Origin: Rhodanobacteraceae bacterium ZG21-1
GTDB taxonomy: Bacteria > Pseudomonadota > Gammaproteobacteria > Xanthomonadales > Rhodanobacteraceae
Assembly (NCBI GenBank): GCA_021390615.1
Contig: JAJEJU010000025.1
Location: forward strand, 372,001 to 436,000
Direction of reading: 5' to 3'
Length of the DNA: 64,000 nucleotides
The position numbers and the translations under genes were made by a program. This document shows positions 55,713 through 63,050 of the stretch, one piece after another. The notes beneath the pieces are model-generated. The model was not told where the DNA came from. It searched no databases and worked only from the letters and a program-made list of their open reading frames with translations. Position 1 is the first letter of the stretch. Every line of letters starts with the position of its first letter.

Positions 55713-57944
55713 TCAGAACGTGTAGCGCGCGGTGAGCGTGACCATGCGCGGCGGCCCGTAGAAGCCGGTGACGATGCCCAGCGCAGCGATGTTGTAGCCG
55801 GTGGTGCGATACGACTTGTTGGCGAGGTTGGTGCCCTGCAGGCTCAAGGTCCACGGCTGGTCGATGCGCCAGATCAGGCCGGCGTTCCACAGGCTGTAGC
55901 CGCCCTGCGCGATCAGCGGCGACAGCGTGGTCTCCGGATACACCATGCTCTGGTAGGTGTAGTTGATGCGACCGGTGAGGCTGCTGCCGTCGGGCAGCAT
56001 GAAGCTGCGCTCCAGGTTCAGCGCGCCGGCCCACTTGGGCGCATTGGTGAAGCGCTGGGTGTCGGCGATGTTCACCCCGCTGCTGATGAACTGGGTGTAC
56101 TTGGTGTGCAGGTAGGCGAAGTTGCCGCTGAGGGTCCAGTTCTCGCTGGGCTTCCAGGCGAACTCCTCTTCCAGGCCGTCGATGTGGCCCTTGCCGGCGT
56201 TGGTGAAGTCGCCGAAGAAGCCCTGGGTGCCGTTGGGCAGCGTGTAGGAAGTGAACACCGACAGCTGAATATTGGAATAGACGTTGTGGTACAGCGCCGT
56301 ATTCATCATCAGGCTGTCGTCGAAGAAGGTCATCTTGCTGCCCACTTCGTAGGACTGCACCTTCTCGTCGTTGATCGGCCGGCACGAGGTCGGGATCGCC
56401 GAACAGTTCGCGCGGATGTTGTAGCCGCCGGAATGGAAGCCCTGGCTGTAGCTGGCGTAGAGCTTGACCTGATCGCTGGCGGTGTAGTCCAGCGACACCT
56501 TCGGCGAGGCGTTGCGCGAGGTGTGCGCGCCGTGGAAGTCCGCCAGCGTGGCGATCGGGTCGGTGAAGCTGGCGTTGGCGAAGCCGTAGTTCTGGATCTG
56601 CGCGGTCTTCTTCTCGTCGGTGAGGCGCAGGCCCATGTCGAGACTCCACACCGGGCTGATGTCCCAGGTGAAGTCGCCGTAGGCGGCGTAGCTCTTGGTG
56701 CCGATCGCGCCGCCGGTGCTGCCGTACTGCGAATAGCCCAGGGTGCTGTACGGCGGCGAGCCGAGGAAGATGTTGTCGATCTGGCCCTTGGCGGTGCCGT
56801 TGAAGTAGTACAGGCCGAACACGCCGTGCAGCGAGCCGCCGGAGTCGTAGTTGGCCTGCAGTTCCTGGGTGAACTGGTGGTCCTTGTACACCGCGGCGAC
56901 GTCGGCGATCTGCTCCGGCAGCGTGTCGAAGTCGATGTTGCTGAGGGTCGAGGAACCGCGATAGGCGGTGACCGACTTCAGCGTCCAATCCTGGCTGGCG
57001 ATCCAGTTCATGGTCAGCGCGGTGCCCCACAGCTTGGTGTGGTTCACCTGCGCCATGCCGCTGCGGGTGTCGTAGTCGCTCGGCAGCGGCGCATAGCCGG
57101 GATCGAACGAGTTGGCGGTGAGCATCTTCGCGCCGCGCGGATTGGAGTTGTCGCGCAGGCCGTCCACCGACAGCTGCGCATTGAACGAGGACGACGGGAA
57201 GAAGCCCAGCGTGGCGCGCGCGGCATTGGTGTTCTTGTTGCCGTTGCGGCTGCCGTTCACCAGGTCGGTGCCGAAGCCGTCGTTGTGCTCGCTGGCATAG
57301 GCGACGCGGCCGCGCCACACGCCGTCCGTGCTGGCGCCACCGAGGCTGGCCTTGATGTCCTTCTCGCCGTGCGTGCCCACGGTGGTTTCCACCGAGCCCT
57401 CGGTCTTGGTCGGCAGCGGGTTGGACACGTACTTGATCGCGCCGCCGATGGTGTTCTTGCCGTACAGGCTGCCCTGCGGGCCGCGCAGCACCTCGATGCG
57501 GCTGAGGTCGAACACGTCGAGCATGGTGCCCTGCGGGCGCGCCAGGTAGACGTCGTCCATGTAGATGCCGACCGCCGGGTCGAAGCCCCAGGTGGGATCG
57601 GCCTGGCCGATGCCGCGGATGTAGGCGGTCAAGGTGGTGTTGGAGCCGCGCGCGGCATAGATCTGCAGCGAAGGCACCTTGCCTTGCAGGTCGGCCAGGT
57701 TCTGCACGTTCTGCTTGAACAGCGACTCGGCGGTGAACGCGCTGACCGCGATCGGCACATCCTGCAGGGTTTCCTCGCGCTTGCGCGCAGTGACCTTGAT
57801 CTCGCCGAGCTGCTTGGCGTCGGCCGGCGCCGGCGGCGTGGCTGCATTGCCGGCATCGGCCGGCGCCTGCTGCGCCTGCAGCGTGCCGGCGGCGGCCAGG
57901 CCCATCGCCATGCCGATGGCCAGACTCAGATAGGTGCGTCCCAT
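55713..57944 (-). CDS. TonB-dependent outer membrane receptor
   Basis: A 743-residue receptor from the ATG at 57944, with a signal peptide ending near LQAQQ. The TonB-box-like segment is IKVTARKREE, the plug domain (about 45-165) contains AYIRGIGQADPTWG, IYMDDVYLARPQGT and IEVLRGPQGSLYGKNTIGG, and a 22-strand barrel ends in the C-terminal aromatic RMVTLTARYTF. The pattern (VTARKREETLQDVPIAVSAF) places it with the large non-siderophore receptor group often tied to carbon-source uptake. It is the first gene of receptor-SDR-PHB depolymerase-kinase, divergent from a GntP-type permease. Its substrate is probably a hydroxyalkanoate oligomer, by context only. Confidence 0.93.
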   Translation of the reverse strand: MGRTYLSLAIGMAMGLAAAGTLQAQQAPADAGNAATPPAPADAKQLGEIKVTARKREETLQDVPIAVSAFTAESLFKQNVQNLADLQGKVPSLQIYAARGSNTTLTAYIRGIGQADPTWGFDPAVGIYMDDVYLARPQGTMLDVFDLSRIEVLRGPQGSLYGKNTIGGAIKYVSNPLPTKTEGSVETTVGTHGEKDIKASLGGASTDGVWRGRVAYASEHNDGFGTDLVNGSRNGNKNTNAARATLGFFPSSSFNAQLSVDGLRDNSNPRGAKMLTANSFDPGYAPLPSDYDTRSGMAQVNHTKLWGTALTMNWIASQDWTLKSVTAYRGSSTLSNIDFDTLPEQIADVAAVYKDHQFTQELQANYDSGGSLHGVFGLYYFNGTAKGQIDNIFLGSPPYSTLGYSQYGSTGGAIGTKSYAAYGDFTWDISPVWSLDMGLRLTDEKKTAQIQNYGFANASFTDPIATLADFHGAHTSRNASPKVSLDYTASDQVKLYASYSQGFHSGGYNIRANCSAIPTSCRPINDEKVQSYEVGSKMTFFDDSLMMNTALYHNVYSNIQLSVFTSYTLPNGTQGFFGDFTNAGKGHIDGLEEEFAWKPSENWTLSGNFAYLHTKYTQFISSGVNIADTQRFTNAPKWAGALNLERSFMLPDGSSLTGRINYTYQSMVYPETTLSPLIAQGGYSLWNAGLIWRIDQPWTLSLQGTNLANKSYRTTGYNIAALGIVTGFYGPPRMVTLTARYTF

Positions 57945-58017
57945 GTTCCCCTCGCTCAATGCGCACCCCCTATGGTGCCGATGCGCGCAGCTTAGGCAGG
58001 TGCGCACGGCGTCTCAC

Positions 58018-58032
58018 TTGTACTTTCGTACA
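58018..58032. promoter_or_regulatory. Operator-like dyad TGTAC-TTTC-GTACA in the receptor/permease divergent region
   Basis: A perfect 5-bp dyad TGTAC-N4-GTACA within TTGTACTTTCGTACA. The first 14 bases are identical to the minus-strand reading of 37908-37921 near the response-regulator gene. It lies 74 bases before the receptor start and 173 before the permease start. Such a repeat is not expected by chance in high-G+C sequence and marks a shared regulator site. Confidence 0.75.
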
Positions 58033-58204
58033 GTGCCGCCGCATCGGCCTGCCCCGGATACTCGCGCCGCCGGGGTGCATGGCAGCGCCTCGCGCCGGCA
58101 CGAGCTGCCGCTGCGCACCGCATGCCGACGCCGCTGCGTGCAGCAGCGCCAGCGCAGTGCCGGCATGGCCGATCAATCATGGGGTTCAGGCGGGAGTCGT
58201 GGAT

Positions 58205-59602
58205 ATGGCGTTGCTGATCGTGCTGGCCGCGCTCGGTTTTCTGATGTTCGCCGCCTACCGCGGCTACAGCGTGATCCTGCTGGCGCCGGTGGCCGCGCTC
58301 GGCGCCGTGCTGCTCACCTCGCCCGCGCTGGTCGCGCCGATGTTCAGCGGCCTGTACATGGACAAGATGGTCGGCTTCCTCAAGCTGTACTTCCCGGTGT
58401 TCATGCTGGGCGCGCTGTTCGGCAAGCTGATCGAGATCTCCGGCTTCTCGCGCGCCATCGTCGCCGGCACCCTGGGTCTGCTCGGGCGCGGCCGCGCCAT
58501 GCTGTCGATCGTGCTGGTGTGCGCCCTGCTCACCTACGGCGGCGTCTCGCTGTTCGTGGTGGTGTTCGCGGTGTATCCGTTCGCCGCCGAGCTGTTCCGC
58601 CAGTCGGACATTCCGAAGCGGCTGATCCCCGGCACCATCGCGCTGGGCGCGTTCACCTTCACCATGGATTCGCTGCCGGGCACGCCGCAGATCCAGAACA
58701 TCATCCCGGGCCCGGTGTTCGGCACCACTGCCTGGGCAGCGCCGTGGCTGGGCACGCTGGGCTCGGTCTTCATTCTCATCGCCGGCCTGCTCTACCTGGA
58801 GTCACGGCGCCGTCGCGCCGCCGCCACAGGCGAAGGCTACGGCAGCGAGCTGCGCAACGAACCGGCGCCGTTCGCCGGCGGCCGGCTGGTGCATCCGCTA
58901 GTGGCGGTGCTGCCGCTGCTGCTGGTCGGCGTGAGCAACAAGCTGTTCACCGACCTGATCCCGCGCGTCTACGGCAAGACGCAGTCGTTCCTGCCCTCGC
59001 AGGTCGGCAGCGCGCCGCCGGTGGTGCAGGAAGTCTCCAAGATCGCCGCGATCTGGGCGGTCGAAGGCGCCCTGCTGGTCGGCATCCTGTGCGTGCTGGC
59101 GTTCGCCTGGCGGCCGGTGGCGAAGGAATTCGCCGAAGGCAGCAAGACCGCGGTGGGCGGCGCCCTGCTGGCCTCGATGAACACCGCTTCCGAATACGGC
59201 TTCGGCGCGGTGATCGCCGCCCTGCCCGGCTTTCGCATGGTGGCCGACGCGCTGCAGGCGATCCCCAACCCGCTGGTCAACGAGGCGGTCTCGGTGACCG
59301 CGCTGGCCGGCGTCACCGGCTCCGCCTCGGGCGGCCTGGGCATTGCGCTGGCGGCGATGGGCGACACCTTCATCCGCAACGCACACGCGGCCGGCATTCC
59401 GATGGAAGTGCTGCATCGCGTCGCCGCGATGGCCTCCGGCGGCATGGACACGCTGCCGCACAACGGCGCGGTAATCACCTTGCTGGCGGTGACCGGGCTC
59501 AGCCACCGGCAGTCCTACCGCGACATCTTCGCGATCACCTTGATCAAGACCCTTGCGGTGTTCGTGGCGATCGCCGCGTTCTACCTCACCGGCCTGGTCT
59601 GA
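58205..59602 (+). CDS. GntP-type permease, candidate 3-hydroxybutyrate transporter
   Basis: A 465-residue inner-membrane permease with about 12-13 hydrophobic segments. MALLIVLAALGFLMFAAYRGYSVILLAP at the start and GAFTFTMDSLPGTPQIQNIIP, ALLASMNTASEYGFGAVIAALPGF and SGGMDTLPHNGAVITLLAV in the body are typical of GntP-family transporters of the D-beta-hydroxybutyrate permease branch. The ATG at 58205 has GGAG eight bases upstream; longer frames to 57959 are rejected. It is divergent from the TonB-receptor operon through the shared dyad. Substrate by context: 3-hydroxybutyrate. Confidence 0.82.
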   Translation: MALLIVLAALGFLMFAAYRGYSVILLAPVAALGAVLLTSPALVAPMFSGLYMDKMVGFLKLYFPVFMLGALFGKLIEISGFSRAIVAGTLGLLGRGRAMLSIVLVCALLTYGGVSLFVVVFAVYPFAAELFRQSDIPKRLIPGTIALGAFTFTMDSLPGTPQIQNIIPGPVFGTTAWAAPWLGTLGSVFILIAGLLYLESRRRRAAATGEGYGSELRNEPAPFAGGRLVHPLVAVLPLLLVGVSNKLFTDLIPRVYGKTQSFLPSQVGSAPPVVQEVSKIAAIWAVEGALLVGILCVLAFAWRPVAKEFAEGSKTAVGGALLASMNTASEYGFGAVIAALPGFRMVADALQAIPNPLVNEAVSVTALAGVTGSASGGLGIALAAMGDTFIRNAHAAGIPMEVLHRVAAMASGGMDTLPHNGAVITLLAVTGLSHRQSYRDIFAITLIKTLAVFVAIAAFYLTGLV

Positions 59603-59668
59603 GCGGCATGTCGCGACCGATGCCGCCGCCTTCGATCCAGAGCCACGCCGCCGGCGCGGCTCCTCACC

Positions 59669-59686
59669 GCTCCGATGCGTCGGAGC
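59669..59686 (+). promoter_or_regulatory. Small hairpin between permease and esterase genes
   Basis: A 7-bp stem GCTCCGA / TCGGAGC with loop TGCG lies 29 bases before the esterase start. There is no U-tract, so read-through from the permease gene is likely. Confidence 0.35.
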
Positions 59687-59714
59687 CTCACCCAGCGAAG
59701 AGGAGGTACCAACG

Positions 59715-60419
59715 ATGTCCGTCAAGCAACGCATCCTGATCGTGCTGGCCATGCTGTTGTGCATGCCGTTCTTCGAACTGCACGCCGCCTGCGTCGACAG
59801 CGTGGTGCTGGTGCACGGCAACACCGGCAGCCCCAGCGATTTCCAGAACACCTACGACCTGCTGCTGCAGAACGGCTACACCGACGCGCAGATCTTCGCC
59901 CCTGCCTGGGGCAACAGCCTGTGCGCCGCCTGCAACGACCACCACGGCACCGAGGAGCCGCCGGTGCGCAACGCGATCACCGCCGCCCTGGCCAGTTCCT
60001 GCACCGGCCATATCGACGTGATCGGCCACTCGATGGGCGCTACCCTCGCCGCGCACGAGATCGACGTGCTCGGCGTGGCCAGCAAGGTCGACGTGTTCAT
60101 CGGCATCGCCGGCGCCTTCCACGGCCTGTGGTCCTGCGGCACCTATCCGTTCAACGTGCCCACCACCACCTGCGGCAGCTGGGGGCTTTCGGTCGATAGC
60201 CCGTTCCTGCTCAACGACATCGCCGGACACCGCTTCGGGCAGAAGATGTACTCGTTCATATCCTGGGTGGACGAGATCAACTGCTACGGCGGCCTTTGTA
60301 CGGTGAACGGCGTGCACACCTCGACCATCGACGGCCAGACCGGCAGCCTCACCTATCCCTACGGCCACTACGGCCTGCTGCTGTACACCGCAGCGGACCA
60401 GCTCAGCCTGTTGCAATAA
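59715..60419 (+). CDS. Secreted lipase class 2 / PhaZ7-like esterase
   Basis: The protein is 234 residues from the ATG at 59715, with AGGAGG upstream. A signal peptide (ILIVLAMLLCMPFFELHAA) is followed by a small alpha/beta hydrolase: VVLVHGNTGSPSDF (oxyanion region), GYTDAQIFAPAWG, and the nucleophile elbow IDVIGHSMGATLAAHE. Then come FIGIAGAFHGLWSCG and TTTCGSWG, and a C-terminal HYGLLLY with the likely catalytic His. The AGAFHGLWSC and TCGSWG segments resemble the PhaZ7 extracellular PHB depolymerase (AGGIRGLYSC, TCGSQ), so PHB or its oligomers is a possible substrate. It lies 112 bases after the permease gene. Confidence 0.75.
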   Translation: MSVKQRILIVLAMLLCMPFFELHAACVDSVVLVHGNTGSPSDFQNTYDLLLQNGYTDAQIFAPAWGNSLCAACNDHHGTEEPPVRNAITAALASSCTGHIDVIGHSMGATLAAHEIDVLGVASKVDVFIGIAGAFHGLWSCGTYPFNVPTTTCGSWGLSVDSPFLLNDIAGHRFGQKMYSFISWVDEINCYGGLCTVNGVHTSTIDGQTGSLTYPYGHYGLLLYTAADQLSLLQ

Positions 60420-60607
60420 GCCGACTGCGATTGCGGTGCCCGCGTGCCACATCGGCGCGGGTGCTGCGATTTCTCTCGACCAGAAACACCAGCCATAACT
60501 GGCCAGACAATCGCCACTTTGAAAGCATCTGCCCACGTCCTCAATGGATATTCCGACGACTGGCCATCGCTCCTCTTTTAGGGGTCGGTCCAATGAAGCG
60601 GGCCATT

Positions 60608-61222
60608 TCAATGAGCGATCTTCTCAAGCAAGACGTACTCGCCTTTATCCCCCCAGCGCGGCGACTTGGAATCAAGCCGAATGCATGGCCGACCGCCGCA
60701 TGACGTAATCCCTACTTGTGCGTATGCCTGCATGGTTTCTGCGTCTATTTGAGCCGCCGAGGCCCGCGCCCGAGCCTCGTTATAGGATTGCCACTCAAAC
60801 CATAGAAGACCAAAGCCACCACCGATCAGCAAAAGCAACGCCCCCAGGATGGCGCCGTATGTCATCCATATGTGGCGTCGTGCATGGCTATTGGTAAAAT
60901 CAAGCGTATCGGAAACTACGCGACAAGCAGCATCTAGCTTAGCTGTCGAAGCGGCGACGGCTTGATCGTATTTCGCGGTTCCTTGTGAGAGCGCTGCGTC
61001 CAAGCCTTGCCGTACTGACTGGGTGACCTGTTGTCCTGCGCCGTGGATGATTTGCTGAGTGTCATGCCGCACGCTTGCAACGGTTTGCGCCAACTCCTGA
61101 CCAGCATCGAGCTGCGCCCTTACGGCCGCCTCTGTGCGGCGCTCCAGCGTTTCGGTCAGCAGCGCGAGCTGCCGAGCAGTTTGTATCAATGCTGAAATTT
61201 CAGCCGAAGCCTCGCCTTCCAT
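60608..61222 (-). CDS. Coiled-coil membrane protein, relaxation/MobB-like
   Basis: The protein is 204 residues from the ATG at 61222 (MEGEASAEISALIQTARQLA), with AAGGA six bases upstream; an ATG six bases earlier is possible. The N-terminal half is an Ala/Gln-rich coiled coil (ALLTETLERRTEAAVRAQ, VTQSVRQGLDAALSQ), followed by one strong membrane segment (ILGALLLLIGGGFGLLWFEW). A short C-terminal domain has TSCGGRPCIRLDSK and KGEYVLLEK. This layout resembles plasmid relaxation/mobilisation MobB-type proteins found near secretion-effector genes in Xanthomonadales. It is divergent from the calpain-like gene in the low-G+C island. Confidence 0.65.
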   Translation of the reverse strand: MEGEASAEISALIQTARQLALLTETLERRTEAAVRAQLDAGQELAQTVASVRHDTQQIIHGAGQQVTQSVRQGLDAALSQGTAKYDQAVAASTAKLDAACRVVSDTLDFTNSHARRHIWMTYGAILGALLLLIGGGFGLLWFEWQSYNEARARASAAQIDAETMQAYAQVGITSCGGRPCIRLDSKSPRWGDKGEYVLLEKIAH

Positions 61223-61331
61223 GTGCATTCCTTTGAAATAGTGATTGCCAGCCCCGGAAACACGCGGCTTGTTCAGCCTGAACCCCTGGGGTAGATTCAT
61301 AGTGACATATGGGCCACAAGGATGAGCAAGG

Positions 61332-62456
61332 ATGGGCGACCCGATCTACACCGACAAAGACCTGTACGGCCCTACCGGAAAGCCACAGGCATCTGACATA
61401 AATCAAGGCCAGCTAGGCGACTGCTATTGGGTTTCCCCGCTTGGCGCTCTGGCGAGCAGTCAGCCGGATCACATACAAAACGCCATAAGTTACAACGCGG
61501 ACAAGGGCACATTTACTGTCACCATGTACCAAGAACACCGGGGCTTTCTGGGCCTCCATAACACGCCCAGGCCTGTTCAAGTCGAAGTCAACCAAGCAGA
61601 CATCAAGAGTGACCTGAACATCGGAGTCGATGGCCCGCACAGTAACTTCAAGGGTGATAAACCGCCTATTTGGCCATCCGTATACGAAGCGGCATTCGCC
61701 AAGATGTCGGAAAAACCCAACCAGAATTTGGACGACGGCCTGGCGAAAATCGGCGGCGGCGGCAATACGCCGGCCAGCATGTATACGCTGACTGGTGTAC
61801 ATGACGAAACGCTCAGCGCAAAGAGCATTAACAAAATGGGCATGGATGCAGCTTTCACGAAACTGGATGCTGCGATGAAAGAGGGGCGGCCGATGCTCTT
61901 ATCGTCCGCACCTGTCGGACCTGACACGCCTCCAGATGGACTGATCAGAGGCGACCACGGGATGGGGCACGCATACATGCTGGAAGGAGTCTCCAAAGAC
62001 CCTGATGGCAATGTGATGCTAACGGTGCGTAACCCGTGGGGAACTAACGTCGCCCCCGACCAGGGCGTCAATCAAAAAGACGCCGAAATTACCATTAACC
62101 TGAAAGACGTTCTGCAGCATGACCATCTTTACAATATTGAGATCGGGCCATCACGCGAACAGACACAGAAAATAACGAACCAAACGGACAAGACGAATCA
62201 GCAGCAACCGGAAAAGCAGCCGGATCAGCCGCACGCCAAGACCGGCGACCCGTACATGGACAAGCTGCTGGCGAGCATGGGCGATCCTACGGCCTTCAAG
62301 CAAGCAATGACTGAACTTGCGGCGTCACCATCAGGACAAGCCTTCCACGCAGAAGGGCGCGCACAGTATCAAGAGATGCAGAACCAGCAACCGCAAGCAC
62401 AGGTGACGCAGCAGCAGGCGCAACCGCAACAACAGGGTCCAGTACTGACGCGGTAG
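61332..62456 (+). CDS. Calpain-like cysteine protease, candidate secreted effector
   Basis: A 374-residue protein without a signal peptide. The calpain (C2) catalytic site is complete: QGQLGDCYW with Gln25 and Cys31, His213 in MGHAYMLEG and Asn234 in VRNPWGTN. After about residue 260 a Gln/Pro/Lys linker, a small helical region (PYMDKLLASMGDPTAFKQAM) and a Gln-rich tail (QQPQAQVTQQQAQPQQQ) follow. Bacterial calpains that lack a signal and carry such tails are mostly secreted toxins or effectors; T4SS/T6SS export is inferred, and no XVIPCD signature is clearly seen. AAGGA lies 8 bases before the ATG. It is 11 bases before a small exported protein gene, likely its immunity partner. Lower G+C than neighbours. 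Confidence 0.8.
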   Translation: MGDPIYTDKDLYGPTGKPQASDINQGQLGDCYWVSPLGALASSQPDHIQNAISYNADKGTFTVTMYQEHRGFLGLHNTPRPVQVEVNQADIKSDLNIGVDGPHSNFKGDKPPIWPSVYEAAFAKMSEKPNQNLDDGLAKIGGGGNTPASMYTLTGVHDETLSAKSINKMGMDAAFTKLDAAMKEGRPMLLSSAPVGPDTPPDGLIRGDHGMGHAYMLEGVSKDPDGNVMLTVRNPWGTNVAPDQGVNQKDAEITINLKDVLQHDHLYNIEIGPSREQTQKITNQTDKTNQQQPEKQPDQPHAKTGDPYMDKLLASMGDPTAFKQAMTELAASPSGQAFHAEGRAQYQEMQNQQPQAQVTQQQAQPQQQGPVLTR

Positions 62457-62467
62457 GAGCCAAGGAC

Positions 62468-62953
62468 ATGAAGAAAGCACCACGCGCACCTCATTTACTT
62501 TTGCCGCTGATGCTCTTGCTATGTGCAAGCTGTATTGCATCCACCTCCAAGGACTCCAGCATGTTGATCGATAAGATTCCTGTCTCTCAGCTCTTTTCGC
62601 CGCAAAGTCCGATCAGTGAGGCGCAGTATCCGGCTCAGCAAGCCGAGCTTGTCAAGACTTTGAATGATCAGTGGGGCGGGAAATATAAAGTCATTTCTCA
62701 GCGCATTTATCTTTACCCGAGTACAGACGGCGTTCGTCCAAGTTGGCCCGTGGTGGATAGCTATATCAGCAATTACATTGCGACAACTCTGCATGGTCAC
62801 CTTGAAACAACTAAAGTTACCAGCGCCGTTCCTGTCATGTCTGAGGTTTGGAAGGTCGGAACATTCCACACCGAGTGGGTCGCAATAGCCATGATTGACA
62901 ATTTGCCAGATGGTAATGCGCTCGTAGGCTATTTCGAGGTTGAAAAGCCATAA
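62468..62953 (+). CDS. Small exported (lipo)protein, candidate immunity protein
   Basis: A 161-residue protein whose start uses AGGAG located in the stop codon region of the calpain gene (8-base spacing), so translation is coupled. MKKAPRAPHLLLPLMLLLCASC is a signal peptide; CASC could be a weak lipobox (Cys22). The mature part is mixed alpha/beta: QLFSPQSPISEAQYP, TLNDQWGGKYKVISQRIYLY, PVVDSYISNYIATTLHG and VAIAMIDNLPDGNALVGYFE. I do not recognise the family. Periplasmic location, small size and coupling to a putative toxin are the pattern of cognate immunity lipoproteins. A/T-rich like its partner. Confidence 0.7.
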   Translation: MKKAPRAPHLLLPLMLLLCASCIASTSKDSSMLIDKIPVSQLFSPQSPISEAQYPAQQAELVKTLNDQWGGKYKVISQRIYLYPSTDGVRPSWPVVDSYISNYIATTLHGHLETTKVTSAVPVMSEVWKVGTFHTEWVAIAMIDNLPDGNALVGYFEVEKP

Positions 62954-63050
62954 GAAACAAGAGGCGACCGCCTCTGCTAAGCTCTGCGCTCCAATGCATC
63001 AGGGACGATGTGGACGCGACTCCCTGGGCATCTCATCAGGGAGCTCACAG

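Noticed and set aside
61332-62456. XVIPCD secretion domain at the C-terminus of the calpain-like protein
   Set aside because: The Gln-rich tail is suggestive, but I cannot find the conserved XVIPCD motifs, so T4SS export is left as inference only.
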